Positions 51,925-61,344 of a stretch of DNA of 64,000 nt are shown piece after piece. The position numbers and the translations under genes are program-made. The notes under the pieces were generated by a model. That model was given only the letters and a program-made list of their open reading frames with translations, was not told the origin of the DNA and did no database searches. Positions within the stretch are counted from its first letter, which is position 1; each line of letters begins with the position of its first letter. The DNA is taken from the NCBI GenBank assembly GCA_965228785.1, contig CBDDIF010000001.1, forward strand, positions 372,001-436,000, read 5' to 3'. Origin of the DNA: Hoeflea_A sp965228785. GTDB taxonomy: Bacteria; Pseudomonadota; Alphaproteobacteria; Rhizobiales; Rhizobiaceae.

Positions 51925-52899
51925 ATGAGCGACGATTCCAAACATTGGGCCCACCTGCCGAAGGTCGAGTTGCATACCCATCTCGATTGTGGCCTGAGCA
52001 TCCGGGCGGTGCGGTCGCTTTTCGGACCGATCAGCGCCGCCGCTTACCGCGAACGCTACCGCGGGCCCGAGCGTTGTCGGGATTTGCGCGCCTTCCTAGA
52101 TTGCATCGATACCAGCCTCGATCTGCTGCAAACGGCACCGGCCCTGACCCTTGCAGCGGCAGACATGGCTGATCAACTGGCCGAAGACAATGTGGCTTAT
52201 GCGGAAGTGCGGTTTGCGCCCTTCCTCCACGTCCGTGATGGATTGAGCGGCGAAGAGATTGTCGAAGCGGTTCTTCATGGGTTTTCGACGAGTTCCGTTC
52301 GCGTTGGCGTGCTGCTTTGCACCCTGCGGCATTTTTCGACGGAGCAGGGATTGAGGACATTGGCGCTCGCCGAAAAATATCTTGGCAACGGGGTGGTCGG
52401 GTTAGACCTTGCCGGAGACGAGAGGAATTTTCCGCTCGACCCCCATGTCGAGGTGTTTCGGCGCGCCCGTGAGCGTGGCATCCCCTACACGGTGCATGGC
52501 GGTGAGGCGCGTGGCGCTGATAGCATGCGTGAGATACTCGAACACCTTTCACCGAGCAGGGTCGGGCATGGTGTCCGTTCGATCGAGGACGCCAAGGTCG
52601 TCGACATGCTCTGCGCGCGCGGCGTTCATCTGGAAGTGTGTCCGTCGGTCAACTTGCAGATCGGACTGTTTCCGTCAGCTGGCGAGCACCCGATCGACCG
52701 GTTGCGGCGCAAGGGCGTTTCTGTCGGTGTCAACACGGACGCCCGCGCAACCACGGGTGTTACGCTTGACCATGAATATCAGGTTCTGGCCGAGGCTTTC
52801 GGCTGGGACGACGATGTGTTTCGCCTGTGCAATCGCAATGCGCTTGCCGCCAGTTTCGCGCCGCCTTCGGTCAAGGTGGCGGTCGGGGAGATCTTGTAA
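51925..52899 (+). CDS. Adenosine-deaminase-family aminohydrolase
   Basis: 324 aa. KVELHTHLD carries metal ligands His17 and His19; GLDLAGDERN, HGGEARGAD (His and Glu) and HGV follow the ADA order. The last zinc ligand region reads VNTDARATTGVTLDHEY: the second Asp of the usual NTDDP is Ala, as in a non-classical subgroup, so the substrate may be another aminopurine or aminopyrimidine nucleoside. Works in the cytoplasm. IclR next door may sense the product. Confidence 0.85.
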   Translation: MSDDSKHWAHLPKVELHTHLDCGLSIRAVRSLFGPISAAAYRERYRGPERCRDLRAFLDCIDTSLDLLQTAPALTLAAADMADQLAEDNVAYAEVRFAPFLHVRDGLSGEEIVEAVLHGFSTSSVRVGVLLCTLRHFSTEQGLRTLALAEKYLGNGVVGLDLAGDERNFPLDPHVEVFRRARERGIPYTVHGGEARGADSMREILEHLSPSRVGHGVRSIEDAKVVDMLCARGVHLEVCPSVNLQIGLFPSAGEHPIDRLRRKGVSVGVNTDARATTGVTLDHEYQVLAEAFGWDDDVFRLCNRNALAASFAPPSVKVAVGEIL

Positions 52900-53093
52900 C
52901 GGAGTGGTAATCGGTAGTTCGCCGGCAAATCACATCCGACCAGGATCAACGCGCGACACCGTTAAAACTTGATTGCAATGCGTGGCAATTGTTTATCGGT
53001 TCGTTGACGTTGTCGCCGATCATGTCATGAAAATCTCACCGCCGCTGCCTAGGGTCGGTCTCCTGTGCAATACGAACCCTGGGGGCAGGCGCC

Positions 53094-56000
53094 ATGGCAA
53101 GACTGTTTTTTGAAGACTTCGAAACGGACGGCAACGGAACGCGTTACACGACCTCTATTCCGGAGTTCACCGACGGCTCGTTCGACTTTTTTACCCGAAC
53201 GGACGGCACGAATATCGGTGGAGCCTACAACATCAACGGGGTCGAGGGCAGCTCCTATTTCGCCGCCCAGGATATCGACGGTGAGGGTGCGGCTGCCAGC
53301 CAGACGCTGGAGTTCAACAATATCGACATCAGCGGTTTCACCAATCTGCAGTTCTCCGGTCTTTTCGGTGAGGATGACGCAAGCGATTCCAATGAGGACT
53401 GGGACAGCAGCGATATCGTTACGATTGCCGTGCAGATCGATGGGGGCGGTTTTCAGACGATAATGCAGTTTGCCAATGACGGCACGGCTTTCAACACGGT
53501 CCCGCAACTCGATACGGACCTTGATGGTGTCGGTGATGGTGCTGCGTTGACCGAAGACTTTGCGACCTTCACGGCAGCCATCATCGGCAGCGGATCGCTG
53601 CTCGACCTGCGTATCACGACAACGCTCAATGCCGGAGACGAAGATATTGCCTTCGATGCGCTTGAGATCACCGGGGATACCGGTGGAGGCGGGACCGTCG
53701 ATGTGATGGCGCTGAACGAAACCTTTGATTCCGCCACCGGCTTCACGACCAGTGCCGGGTTCTTTTCCGACGGCAGCTTCGACTATTTCGGGATCAGCGA
53801 CGGATTGGGTGGCGGCGACTTCGGCATTGGTGCCGCGCCATCGGGCATCAAAGCCTACACCGGCAACACCGGCAATTTCCTGACGGGCATGGACCTTGAT
53901 GGCGAAGGCGCTGCCGTTCCGGTTACCGCGACGTGGGAGAACATCGACATATCCGGTCTAAGCGACCTGAAGTTCTCCGGCGACTTTGCCGAGTTCTTTG
54001 ATGACCCCGGCGATATCGATGCGAGCGATTTCATGCGTGTTCGGGCGCGTGTCGACGGCGGCACCTGGTTTGACGTTATCGATTTCCGTGGTGCAGATTT
54101 CGCGTCCTCGACCTTTAACGGTGTTTTCCGTCGGGATACCGATTTCGACGGGACCGGTGACGGGACGGCGCTGGGCAATGCCTTGCAGAATTTTATGGTC
54201 GACATCGGCGAAACCGGATCATTGCTCGATCTGCAATTCGAGGTCTCGGTTCAGGCGGGCGACGAGGATTTCGCTGTCGACAATTTCAAGATCATCGGCA
54301 CGTCCGGAGGCACTGCCGAACCTGCGGTCATCGCCAACACTGTCGACGGGCTCTCGGTGGCTGAAGAGGGGACGACAACCGACACATTCGAACTGTCACT
54401 GGCGACGGACCCGACCTCGGATGTCACGGTGACGGTCAATGCACCGGATGGACAGTCGGAAGTCAGCACCGATGGCGTCAACTTCTCTGCCTCGGTCAAT
54501 GTCGTTTTGTCCGACACCAATCCGGCAACGGTCACCGTGCGGGCGATCGATGACACGGTCGACGAGGACAGCCCGCATCTGGGCGCACTGAGTTTCAGCG
54601 TCGCCAGCGGCGACGGCGACTATGACGGCCTCGCCGTGAACGACCTGACAGTTGCGATCGAGGACAACGAAGTCACTCTGATTTCTCAGATCCAGGGCAG
54701 TGGCGCGGCGTCCGGCCGGGTCGGTGAGACCGTTACCGTCGAGGCGATCGTGACCGGCGTGGTCACTTCGTCTTCGGGTCAGCTCGGCTACTATCTCCAG
54801 GAGGAGGATGCCGACTGGGATGCTGACAATGCGACGTCGGAAGGCCTATTTGTTTTCTCCTCGGATGCGGTCTCGGTCGGCGATAAGCTGCGGGTCACGG
54901 CCGATGTCGCCGAAGCTTTCGGACTGACCCAACTCACCAATGTCGCGTCCACACAGGTTTTGGCGACCGGGCAGCTCCTGCCCTCGGTTACCCAGATAAC
55001 GCTCGGCATGGGGCCGGACTACGAGGCCTATGAGGGCATGCGCGTGGAACTGGTCACCGGATCGGACGATCCGCTGACCGTGATCACCAATTTCAATCTC
55101 GACCGCTTCGGCGAAGTCATCGTGTCGGAAGGCAACCAGGTGCAGCCGACGCAGATCTTCGATCCCGATACACAGGCTGCTGATATTGCCGCGCTGGCGG
55201 CGCAGAACGAGGCCAATCGGCTGACCATCGACGACATGTCGACGGAATCGAATCCGGACATTCTCCGGCTGATCGACTCTGGCGATGGCACGCCGCTGGA
55301 GGCGGGAGATCCGATCACCGAGGACGGTCCGACCCTGCAGCTCGGGTCCGAAATCACCTCGATCACGGGCGTCATGGATCAGCGTTTCGGCAGTTACCGG
55401 CTGCAATCGGACGGACCGCTGGACACGGTTCCGGGCACCAATGAAGAATCCCGTCCCGACGCAGCGCCCGATGTCGGCGGAGAACTGACGGTTGCCAGCT
55501 TCAACGTGCTCAATTACTTCACCACGCTGAGCGGCGGAACAGGCCCCAATGGCGATCTCAATCCGCGCGGTGCGAGCACGCCGGAGGATCTGGAACGCCA
55601 GACCGACAAGATCGTCGCCGCCCTGCTCGAGCTCGACGCCGACATCGTCGGATTGCAGGAGATCGAGAACAACGGGTTCGGATCTGACAGCGCCATCCAG
55701 GCGCTGGTCGACGCGTTGAATGCCGAAGCCGGTGCCGGCACCTATGCCTTCGTCGACCCCGGTAGCGCCTTCGTCGGAACCGATGCGATCTCCACCGGGC
55801 TGATCTACAAGCCCGATGCGGTCTCGCTGGTCGGCTCGGCGACACTGGCCTTCCAGGAAACCTCCGCGGCGACGACCTTCGCCGTCGCCGACCAACTGAT
55901 GCAGGAAATCGGAAGCAGTCAGGTCGGTGATTTCCAGCGCAACCGGCCGGCTGTGGCGGCAACCTTCGAGGATGCCGAGGGCAATGAGGTGACGATCGCC

Positions 56001-57116
56001 GTCAACCATTTCAAGTCGAAGGGCGACAGCGGTCTGGAGGATCTGGCACAGGCGGCGATTGCGGCCGGCGCCACGCAACAACTCATCGATGATCTGCTTG
56101 CTGACCCGAATTACGACCAGGGTGATGGCCAGGGGTTCTGGAACCAGGTCAGGGCCGATGCATCGGCCGAACTCGCCGCCTGGCTCCAGGGTAATCCGAC
56201 CGGTGCCGCCGATACGTCGAACATTCTGGTGCTGGGTGACCTCAACGCCTATGCGAAAGAAGACCCGGTCCAGACCGCGGAGGCCGCGGGCTACACCAAC
56301 CTTGCGGATCAGTTCCTCGGGGACGAAGCCTACAGCTTTGTTTTCGACGGTCAGCGCGGCACGCTCGACTACGGGCTGGCGAGCGAATCCATCCTCGACA
56401 ACATCACCGGCGTTGCCGAATGGCATATCAACGCCGATGAGCCGGATCTGTTGAACTACAACTCGCGCTTCAACAACCCGTTGTTCTACAATGACGATTT
56501 CTATGCCGCCTCGGACCATGACCCGCTGCTCATCGGGCTCAATTTGGGAGATCCGGATACAGTCGTCTCCGGCCTGCAATTCAAGGCGACGGGCTTCTTC
56601 GGCCGGGTCAAGTATTATGAAGACGGCAAGCTGGTTTCGAACCAGAAGGAATTTGCGTTCGAACACTCAATCGACGTCCACTCTGGCGGTATCAGCATCG
56701 GCGCTGACGACGGGATATCGAATAGCCCCGAGTTCCTGTCGATGCTGGGCAAAGGGCTTGGGGTCGCGTCACTGCGGGGCGACGGATTCGACTATTCCGA
56801 ACTGCGGCGCGTGGATGAGATGGAGGCACTGTGTTTCGAATTCGATGAAGCGTCGGGTCTCGGCAACGCCCTCGACGCCGCATTCGAATTCGTCAATGTT
56901 CGAGGCAACGGCCAGGTCGAGCTGGACTTCTATGCGGATGGAGCGCTGGTCGAATCAGCACTGCTCGATCTCAGCGGAGATGGTGTCTACCACGACCTGC
57001 TCGGTGCCCGCAGCTTCGACAAAGTCGAATTGGCGGTGACAGGCGATCTGGCGGTGGAACTCAAACACGCCGAATTTACCCGCCTCGATCTCGCGGCCGA
57101 CGACCTGTTCGCGTAA
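53094..57116 (+). CDS. Large modular extracellular nuclease (endonuclease/exonuclease/phosphatase domain)
   Basis: 1340 aa without an N-terminal signal peptide. Two homologous modules at about 5-194 and 206-400 share (D/N)G..F.F and DGEGAA..  and each carries a DTD-[LF]-DG calcium-type loop (140-145 in the first). A Calx-beta-like repeat follows (about 410-525), an OB-like segment (about 530-680), then the catalytic EEP domain (about 796-1155) with FNVLNY, LQEIEN, NHFKSKG, LGDLNAY and ASDHDPL, all the metal and phosphate residues of ExeM/NucH-like enzymes. The last 185 residues end in DDLFA, like C-terminal type I secretion signals. Likely a secreted DNase; ribosome region GGGGGCAGG is unusual but plausible. 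Confidence 0.88.
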   Translation: MARLFFEDFETDGNGTRYTTSIPEFTDGSFDFFTRTDGTNIGGAYNINGVEGSSYFAAQDIDGEGAAASQTLEFNNIDISGFTNLQFSGLFGEDDASDSNEDWDSSDIVTIAVQIDGGGFQTIMQFANDGTAFNTVPQLDTDLDGVGDGAALTEDFATFTAAIIGSGSLLDLRITTTLNAGDEDIAFDALEITGDTGGGGTVDVMALNETFDSATGFTTSAGFFSDGSFDYFGISDGLGGGDFGIGAAPSGIKAYTGNTGNFLTGMDLDGEGAAVPVTATWENIDISGLSDLKFSGDFAEFFDDPGDIDASDFMRVRARVDGGTWFDVIDFRGADFASSTFNGVFRRDTDFDGTGDGTALGNALQNFMVDIGETGSLLDLQFEVSVQAGDEDFAVDNFKIIGTSGGTAEPAVIANTVDGLSVAEEGTTTDTFELSLATDPTSDVTVTVNAPDGQSEVSTDGVNFSASVNVVLSDTNPATVTVRAIDDTVDEDSPHLGALSFSVASGDGDYDGLAVNDLTVAIEDNEVTLISQIQGSGAASGRVGETVTVEAIVTGVVTSSSGQLGYYLQEEDADWDADNATSEGLFVFSSDAVSVGDKLRVTADVAEAFGLTQLTNVASTQVLATGQLLPSVTQITLGMGPDYEAYEGMRVELVTGSDDPLTVITNFNLDRFGEVIVSEGNQVQPTQIFDPDTQAADIAALAAQNEANRLTIDDMSTESNPDILRLIDSGDGTPLEAGDPITEDGPTLQLGSEITSITGVMDQRFGSYRLQSDGPLDTVPGTNEESRPDAAPDVGGELTVASFNVLNYFTTLSGGTGPNGDLNPRGASTPEDLERQTDKIVAALLELDADIVGLQEIENNGFGSDSAIQALVDALNAEAGAGTYAFVDPGSAFVGTDAISTGLIYKPDAVSLVGSATLAFQETSAATTFAVADQLMQEIGSSQVGDFQRNRPAVAATFEDAEGNEVTIAVNHFKSKGDSGLEDLAQAAIAAGATQQLIDDLLADPNYDQGDGQGFWNQVRADASAELAAWLQGNPTGAADTSNILVLGDLNAYAKEDPVQTAEAAGYTNLADQFLGDEAYSFVFDGQRGTLDYGLASESILDNITGVAEWHINADEPDLLNYNSRFNNPLFYNDDFYAASDHDPLLIGLNLGDPDTVVSGLQFKATGFFGRVKYYEDGKLVSNQKEFAFEHSIDVHSGGISIGADDGISNSPEFLSMLGKGLGVASLRGDGFDYSELRRVDEMEALCFEFDEASGLGNALDAAFEFVNVRGNGQVELDFYADGALVESALLDLSGDGVYHDLLGARSFDKVELAVTGDLAVELKHAEFTRLDLAADDLFA

Positions 57117-57122
57117 GCTTGG

Positions 57123-57150
57123 GAAGGCGCGCAAAAGCGCGCCTTCTTTT
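57123..57150 (+). terminator. Terminator of the nuclease gene
   Basis: GAAGGCGCGC pairs with GCGCGCCTTC over an AAAA loop and runs into TTTT. Six bases after the stop codon. Confidence 0.9.
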
Positions 57151-57162
57151 CCATCTTTTTTG

Positions 57163-57686
57163 CTAGGCCGTGGACTCAAGCCAAAGGCGGATGGCAGCGA
57201 GAAGGGTGTCGTGCTGTTGACCACCGGTTAGAGTGACGTGGAGCGGCAAACCATTAGCATTGACCACGGCATGGATTTTGGTCGTGATCCCTCCACGGGA
57301 ACGACCAAATTCTTCGGTCGCCCCCTGCATGATGCATGTCGCGTGTTGGTGCGCCCGGACGACCGTGCTCTCGATCATCTGAACCCGCGCATCATCTTGA
57401 TGCGAGATAGCGTCGAGGATGCGATCCCAGACGCCAGCGGATCGCCATCTAACGAACCGAATGTAGCGGTCGTGTAAGGACCATGGTGATCCGGCAGGTC
57501 ACGCTCCGGTGCGCCTGATCGCAGAACCCAGAAGATGCCGTTCAAGATCCGCCGGTCATCGACGCGAGGAACGCCCTGCGGTTTGCTTGGCAGGATGGGC
57601 TGGATGATCTTCCATTCCGTCTTGCTGAGGACGTATCGCCTGGTTGTAGGCTCCTTTTCGGAGCTTGAATCACGCCGGTATGCCAA
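57163..57686 (-). pseudogene. Truncated, frameshifted IS5-family (IS427-like) transposase
   Basis: Two frames together form a transposase. 57375-57686 has LSKTEWKIIQPILPSKPQGVPRVDDRRILNGIFWVLRSGAP, and a second frame starting near the middle continues with the Arg-Tyr-Ile stretch, then MIESTVVRAHQHA, GRSRGGITTKIHAVV and LTGGQQHD. Between them the frame shifts just after GPYTT, where the family also often uses programmed frameshifting. The C-terminal third, including the last catalytic acid, is missing, cut just beside the nuclease terminator. No intact ends are visible, so the element is dead. Confidence 0.85.
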
Positions 57687-57862
57687 AGTTCAATTTCTGC
57701 TTTGCCTTCAGACATCGTGGCCCTGTCCGCAAGGTCGATCGGCCGCTTGGAGCCCTTGGTTACACATGCGAGCCGACGCATGAATGGCCAAGACCCAATT
57801 ATGAGCCGCCATTCAGCTCCGAACCAGAGTGTGTCCAGTAATGAATGCCGCGCTGAGCGTTT

Positions 57863-59278
57863 TCAATTCCCCAACCTGGCTTTGTAAATAACCCCGTTCT
57901 TCATGATCAGGTCAAAATTCAAATCTGGGTTGCTGACGAGATCGAGATTTTCAAGTGGATTGCCATCGACCAGAATCAAATCGGCATACGCCCCTTCCTC
58001 GATCACGCCCAGCGCCCCATCGGGATAAGGTGTCAGCTCGCCCGACAAGGCCAGCAATTGGGCATTGTCGCAGGTCGCCATCTTGAGCGCCTCAAATGGC
58101 GTAAACCATTTTTGCAGCTTGGCGAGTTGGGCACCCTGTCGTGCGGCAAGCTTTGCGTCGAACAAAGCGTCAGTTCCAAATGCGATTTTTACGCCCAATT
58201 CCTTCGCGGTTCGATAGGCAAAGTCCGTTCCGTCCGTCACAAGCTTGTATTTCGCGATACTGTCAGCGGTTGTCAGCGTCGGCGCGTCCTCGTCGTCCAG
58301 AAACGGTTGGATGCTAAGCCAGACGTCCTCATCAACCATACGCTGCAATGTTTCGCGGGTTGAAAGATGCCCGTGCTCGATGCTCTTGACACCAGCGTCA
58401 ATGGCGTGATTGACCGACGCATCGCTGATTGTGTGCGTCAGAACATATGTGCCCCATTGCTTGGCAGTCGTAACAGCTGCACGGAGTTCTTCCAACGAGT
58501 ACTGGACTGTGTGGATGGGATCATAGTTGGATGTTACCCCTCCTCCGCCATGAACTTTGACCTGTGAAGCACCCTGCATCAGCACTTCCCGCACGCGTTT
58601 GAGGACTTCAGGCACACCGTCAGCAACATAGAACATTCCGTTGCGTTCAAACGAATGAAGAACGCCGTGCGGGGAAGGAAGATCATTGGTGGACCTAAAG
58701 TCACCATGACCGGAAGTTTGTGTGATCTGAGGTCCAGACGGAAAAACTCTAGGGCCGACGATCAATTCTTCATCAGTTGCGCGCGCAATATCGAACATCG
58801 GTCCACCCGCATCGCGAATGGTCGTAAATCCGCGCAACAGAGCATCTTTCTGCGCAACAGACGCGATCAAATTCCAATATCCCTCACCTGATCCCATCAA
58901 CCGAGGCACGCTGGCTGTGGCAATAACACCGTGCCAATGGGCATCGATCAGGCCCGGGATAAGCGTATGACCATCCGCCACTATCTCATGCGCGTTTTCA
59001 GGGACGTCAACATTCGAACCGATTTTCGAGATCATATTGCCGGAGATCAAAACGTCTGCCATGGCCAGATCCGGATCGCATCCATTGAAAATCTGCGCAC
59101 CACGGATAATTACATTTTCATATCTAACAGCGGGACCATAATTCTGTCCGTGCACAATCTCTCCACCTGAATGCAGTGCGATGGGTTCGTGCGCATTGGC
59201 ACTTACCAGCATGGTTGCAAGGGCCAAACCGACGACAGAAGCGGCTAGATGTCTCGACACAAAATGTTCCTTTTTCAT
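57863..59278 (-). CDS. Exported imidazolonepropionase-like amidohydrolase
   Basis: 471 aa from ATG 59278 (the frame extends upstream, but this start gives a signal peptide: KEHFVSRHLAASVVGLALATMLVSANAHEP). PGLIDAHWHG holds the metal HxH, QVKVHGGGG the bridging Lys, LTHTISDASVNHAIDAGVKSIEHG the other His residues, and IAFGTDALFD the catalytic Asp. The family cleaves amide or cyclic amide bonds of varied substrates, here in the periplasm. Upstream has no clear ribosome site. It is lower in GC than neighbours and lies between an IS remnant and a geneless stretch, so it looks imported. Confidence 0.8.
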   Translation of the reverse strand: MKKEHFVSRHLAASVVGLALATMLVSANAHEPIALHSGGEIVHGQNYGPAVRYENVIIRGAQIFNGCDPDLAMADVLISGNMISKIGSNVDVPENAHEIVADGHTLIPGLIDAHWHGVIATASVPRLMGSGEGYWNLIASVAQKDALLRGFTTIRDAGGPMFDIARATDEELIVGPRVFPSGPQITQTSGHGDFRSTNDLPSPHGVLHSFERNGMFYVADGVPEVLKRVREVLMQGASQVKVHGGGGVTSNYDPIHTVQYSLEELRAAVTTAKQWGTYVLTHTISDASVNHAIDAGVKSIEHGHLSTRETLQRMVDEDVWLSIQPFLDDEDAPTLTTADSIAKYKLVTDGTDFAYRTAKELGVKIAFGTDALFDAKLAARQGAQLAKLQKWFTPFEALKMATCDNAQLLALSGELTPYPDGALGVIEEGAYADLILVDGNPLENLDLVSNPDLNFDLIMKNGVIYKARLGN

Positions 59279-59665
59279 GTGAAAATCTGTTGGAAAGCTA
59301 TCTGACGTCCAATCTGTTGTCACGAACTTCGATCGACTTTCTCGGGTATGCCTTGGTCGCCCTTTGCGCCCGAAAAGCGGGTTGAAATCCGATATTGCTT
59401 GCTTGTCGACTACCACGACAGCGCCACTGTTGCGTGGCAATTGGACTTGATTGACTATGATCGCACCGCGACCAACCGATTTGTGCTCATCCAAATTACG
59501 AGAGCGAAAAACCTCAAAGGATCCCCTTTGTCAGCATAGCCGACATAGAAGCTGCCTCAGCTAAATGTCGCTTTGTCCGCATTGCGGACCGATGCGGTTG
59601 ATCAATCATCCTCGGAGATTCCGCCAAATGCGGTCATTGGCGCCGCCCGTTTGTGAGTACACGCC
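59279..59665. other. 387-bp stretch without a gene
   Basis: I see no supported coding frame or RNA gene. It contains inverted repeats GTCCGC-ATT-GCGGAC (59575-59589) and CCGC-CAAAT-GCGG (59621-59633), and lies between the foreign-looking amidohydrolase and the membrane protein. It may be decayed flanking DNA of a mobile segment. Confidence 0.4.
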
Positions 59666-60061
59666 CTAATTTGCCGGAGGGCGAAGCCAGAGTGCGACGA
59701 TGATCAGAGCGATTGTCACGATGTGGAAGATGACAAGGCCGCTGAGGGAGCTCACCTCCTCCGGTGGGCGGGCGAATTCGTCAGGCACGTCCGTGATCCA
59801 TGATCGCAGAACCGTATACAGAAATATCTGGCTGACCGCGGCGATGAAGAAGGCGATGAGGCCGATGCGCCAGGCAAAAATCATTCCAACCACCACCAAG
59901 ATGTCGAGCAGCAGATAGGTGACATCCAATACCTGCCATTTGAGCGGTGCGCGTGGCCAGCTATAGCCGCTCAATCCCAGGATGTTCATGACGTGCACCA
60001 ACGCTCCGAAGGCGTAGAACGCTGCAACAATCCAGAAAATCGCCTTGGAAATCCATGCCAT
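59666..60061 (-). CDS. Small four-helix membrane protein
   Basis: 131 aa. Four hydrophobic stretches: IFWIVAAFYAFGALVHVMNIL, VTYLLLDILVVVGMIFAW, IGLIAFFIAAVSQIFLYTVL and GLVIFHIVTIALIIVALWL. The DVPDEFARPPEEVS loop is acidic. No ribosome site is strong. Similar small proteins of unknown role occur in proteobacteria; no function can be stated. Convergent with nothing, upstream of the dehydratase on the other strand. Confidence 0.65.
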   Translation of the reverse strand: MAWISKAIFWIVAAFYAFGALVHVMNILGLSGYSWPRAPLKWQVLDVTYLLLDILVVVGMIFAWRIGLIAFFIAAVSQIFLYTVLRSWITDVPDEFARPPEEVSSLSGLVIFHIVTIALIIVALWLRPPAN

Positions 60062-60233
60062 GGTTCAGCGTATCATCAGCCTGAAACAATCTGAAATGGC
60101 CGGGCTGGCTATCGGGGGAGGCTGAGACATGCGTCACCTTTCGGTGTATTTCTGACGGCATGGATCGTAGAGTCTTTTTCTGCGTGCCGCCCGCTTCGGT
60201 GGCGCCGGCCAGGAACTCCCCGCAGGAGGCGTG

Positions 60234-61214
60234 ATGGAAACGTTGTTCTCGCGCGGCGACCTCGATGGTGCCGCCGACCTTGTCTATGAAACCCTTTCAC
60301 CGACGCCACAGATGGCGTGGCCGCTGCTGGCGAGGCGAACGGGCAGCGAAGTCTGGGTGAAGCACGAAAACCACACGCCGATCGGCGCCTTCAAGGTGCG
60401 CGGTGGGTTGGTGCTGCTCGACCACCTGGTGCGGACGGACAGCGTCGGCAACGGGCTGATCACCGCGACACGCGGCAACCACGGGCAGTCGATCCCCTTT
60501 GCGGCACGGCGGCACGGCGTGTCCGTCAAAGTGTTGGCCCCGCGCGGCAACTCACGGGAAAAGAATGCCGCCATGCGCGCCTGGGGGGCGGACCTGATGG
60601 AGCATGGCGAGGATTTCGAGGAGGCTCGCGTCCAGGCCGGTCGACTGGCGCGCGAGCTTGACCTGACCATGGTGCCGTCCTTCTCTCGTGAACTTGCGCT
60701 CGGTGTGTCGACCTATGCGCTGGAACTGTTCGAGGCCGTTTCCGATCTGCACACCGTTTACGTGCCCATCGGTCTGGGATCGGGCATCTGTGGTGTCATC
60801 ACGATACGGGATCTTCTCGGCCTGAAGACCAATGTGGTCGGCGTCGTTTCAACCGAAGCAGCCACTTATGCACATTCTTTCAAGGCCGGTCAGCCGGTGA
60901 CCACGAACTCCGCCAGGACGTTTGCGGACGGCATCGCAACGCGTAATCCCGACCCGCATGCGCTGGAGATTATCTGCCGCGGCGCCGACCGGATCGTTCA
61001 GGTAACCGACGATGAGATCGCGGATGCCATGCGCATCTATTTCGAGGACACACACAACGTGGTCGAGGGGGCGGCGGCCGCACCGTTGGCGGCGCTGATG
61101 CAGGAACGTGACAGGATGTCCGGGAAACGGGTCGGCGTCATTGCATCGGGCGGGAATATCGACCGCTCGGTGTTTCGGGACGTGTTGGCCGGCGGGACGC
61201 CGGAGTGTCCCTGA
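60234..61214 (+). CDS. PLP-dependent threonine/serine dehydratase-like enzyme
   Basis: 326 aa from ATG 60234 with AGGAGG four bases upstream. Lys54 in HENHTPIGAFKVRGG is the PLP Schiff-base residue, TRGNHGQSIPFAARRHG the substrate loop, and PIGLGSGICGVI the phosphate-binding glycine loop. A type II fold enzyme of the threonine dehydratase group; no regulatory ACT domain is present (catabolic type length). Exact amino-acid substrate open. A permease of the MFS class follows 130 bp later and may import it. Confidence 0.85.
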   Translation: METLFSRGDLDGAADLVYETLSPTPQMAWPLLARRTGSEVWVKHENHTPIGAFKVRGGLVLLDHLVRTDSVGNGLITATRGNHGQSIPFAARRHGVSVKVLAPRGNSREKNAAMRAWGADLMEHGEDFEEARVQAGRLARELDLTMVPSFSRELALGVSTYALELFEAVSDLHTVYVPIGLGSGICGVITIRDLLGLKTNVVGVVSTEAATYAHSFKAGQPVTTNSARTFADGIATRNPDPHALEIICRGADRIVQVTDDEIADAMRIYFEDTHNVVEGAAAAPLAALMQERDRMSGKRVGVIASGGNIDRSVFRDVLAGGTPECP

Positions 61215-61344
61215 TGGCCGGCCATCGATTTCGACAAAGTTGTTTCCGTTTGGTCCCGAAATGTAAAAAACTGCACCTTCCAAACGAAAAATATTGCGGT
61301 CATGCTTCTGTTGGCCCCATTCGGGCCAGAACCGGTACAAAGCC

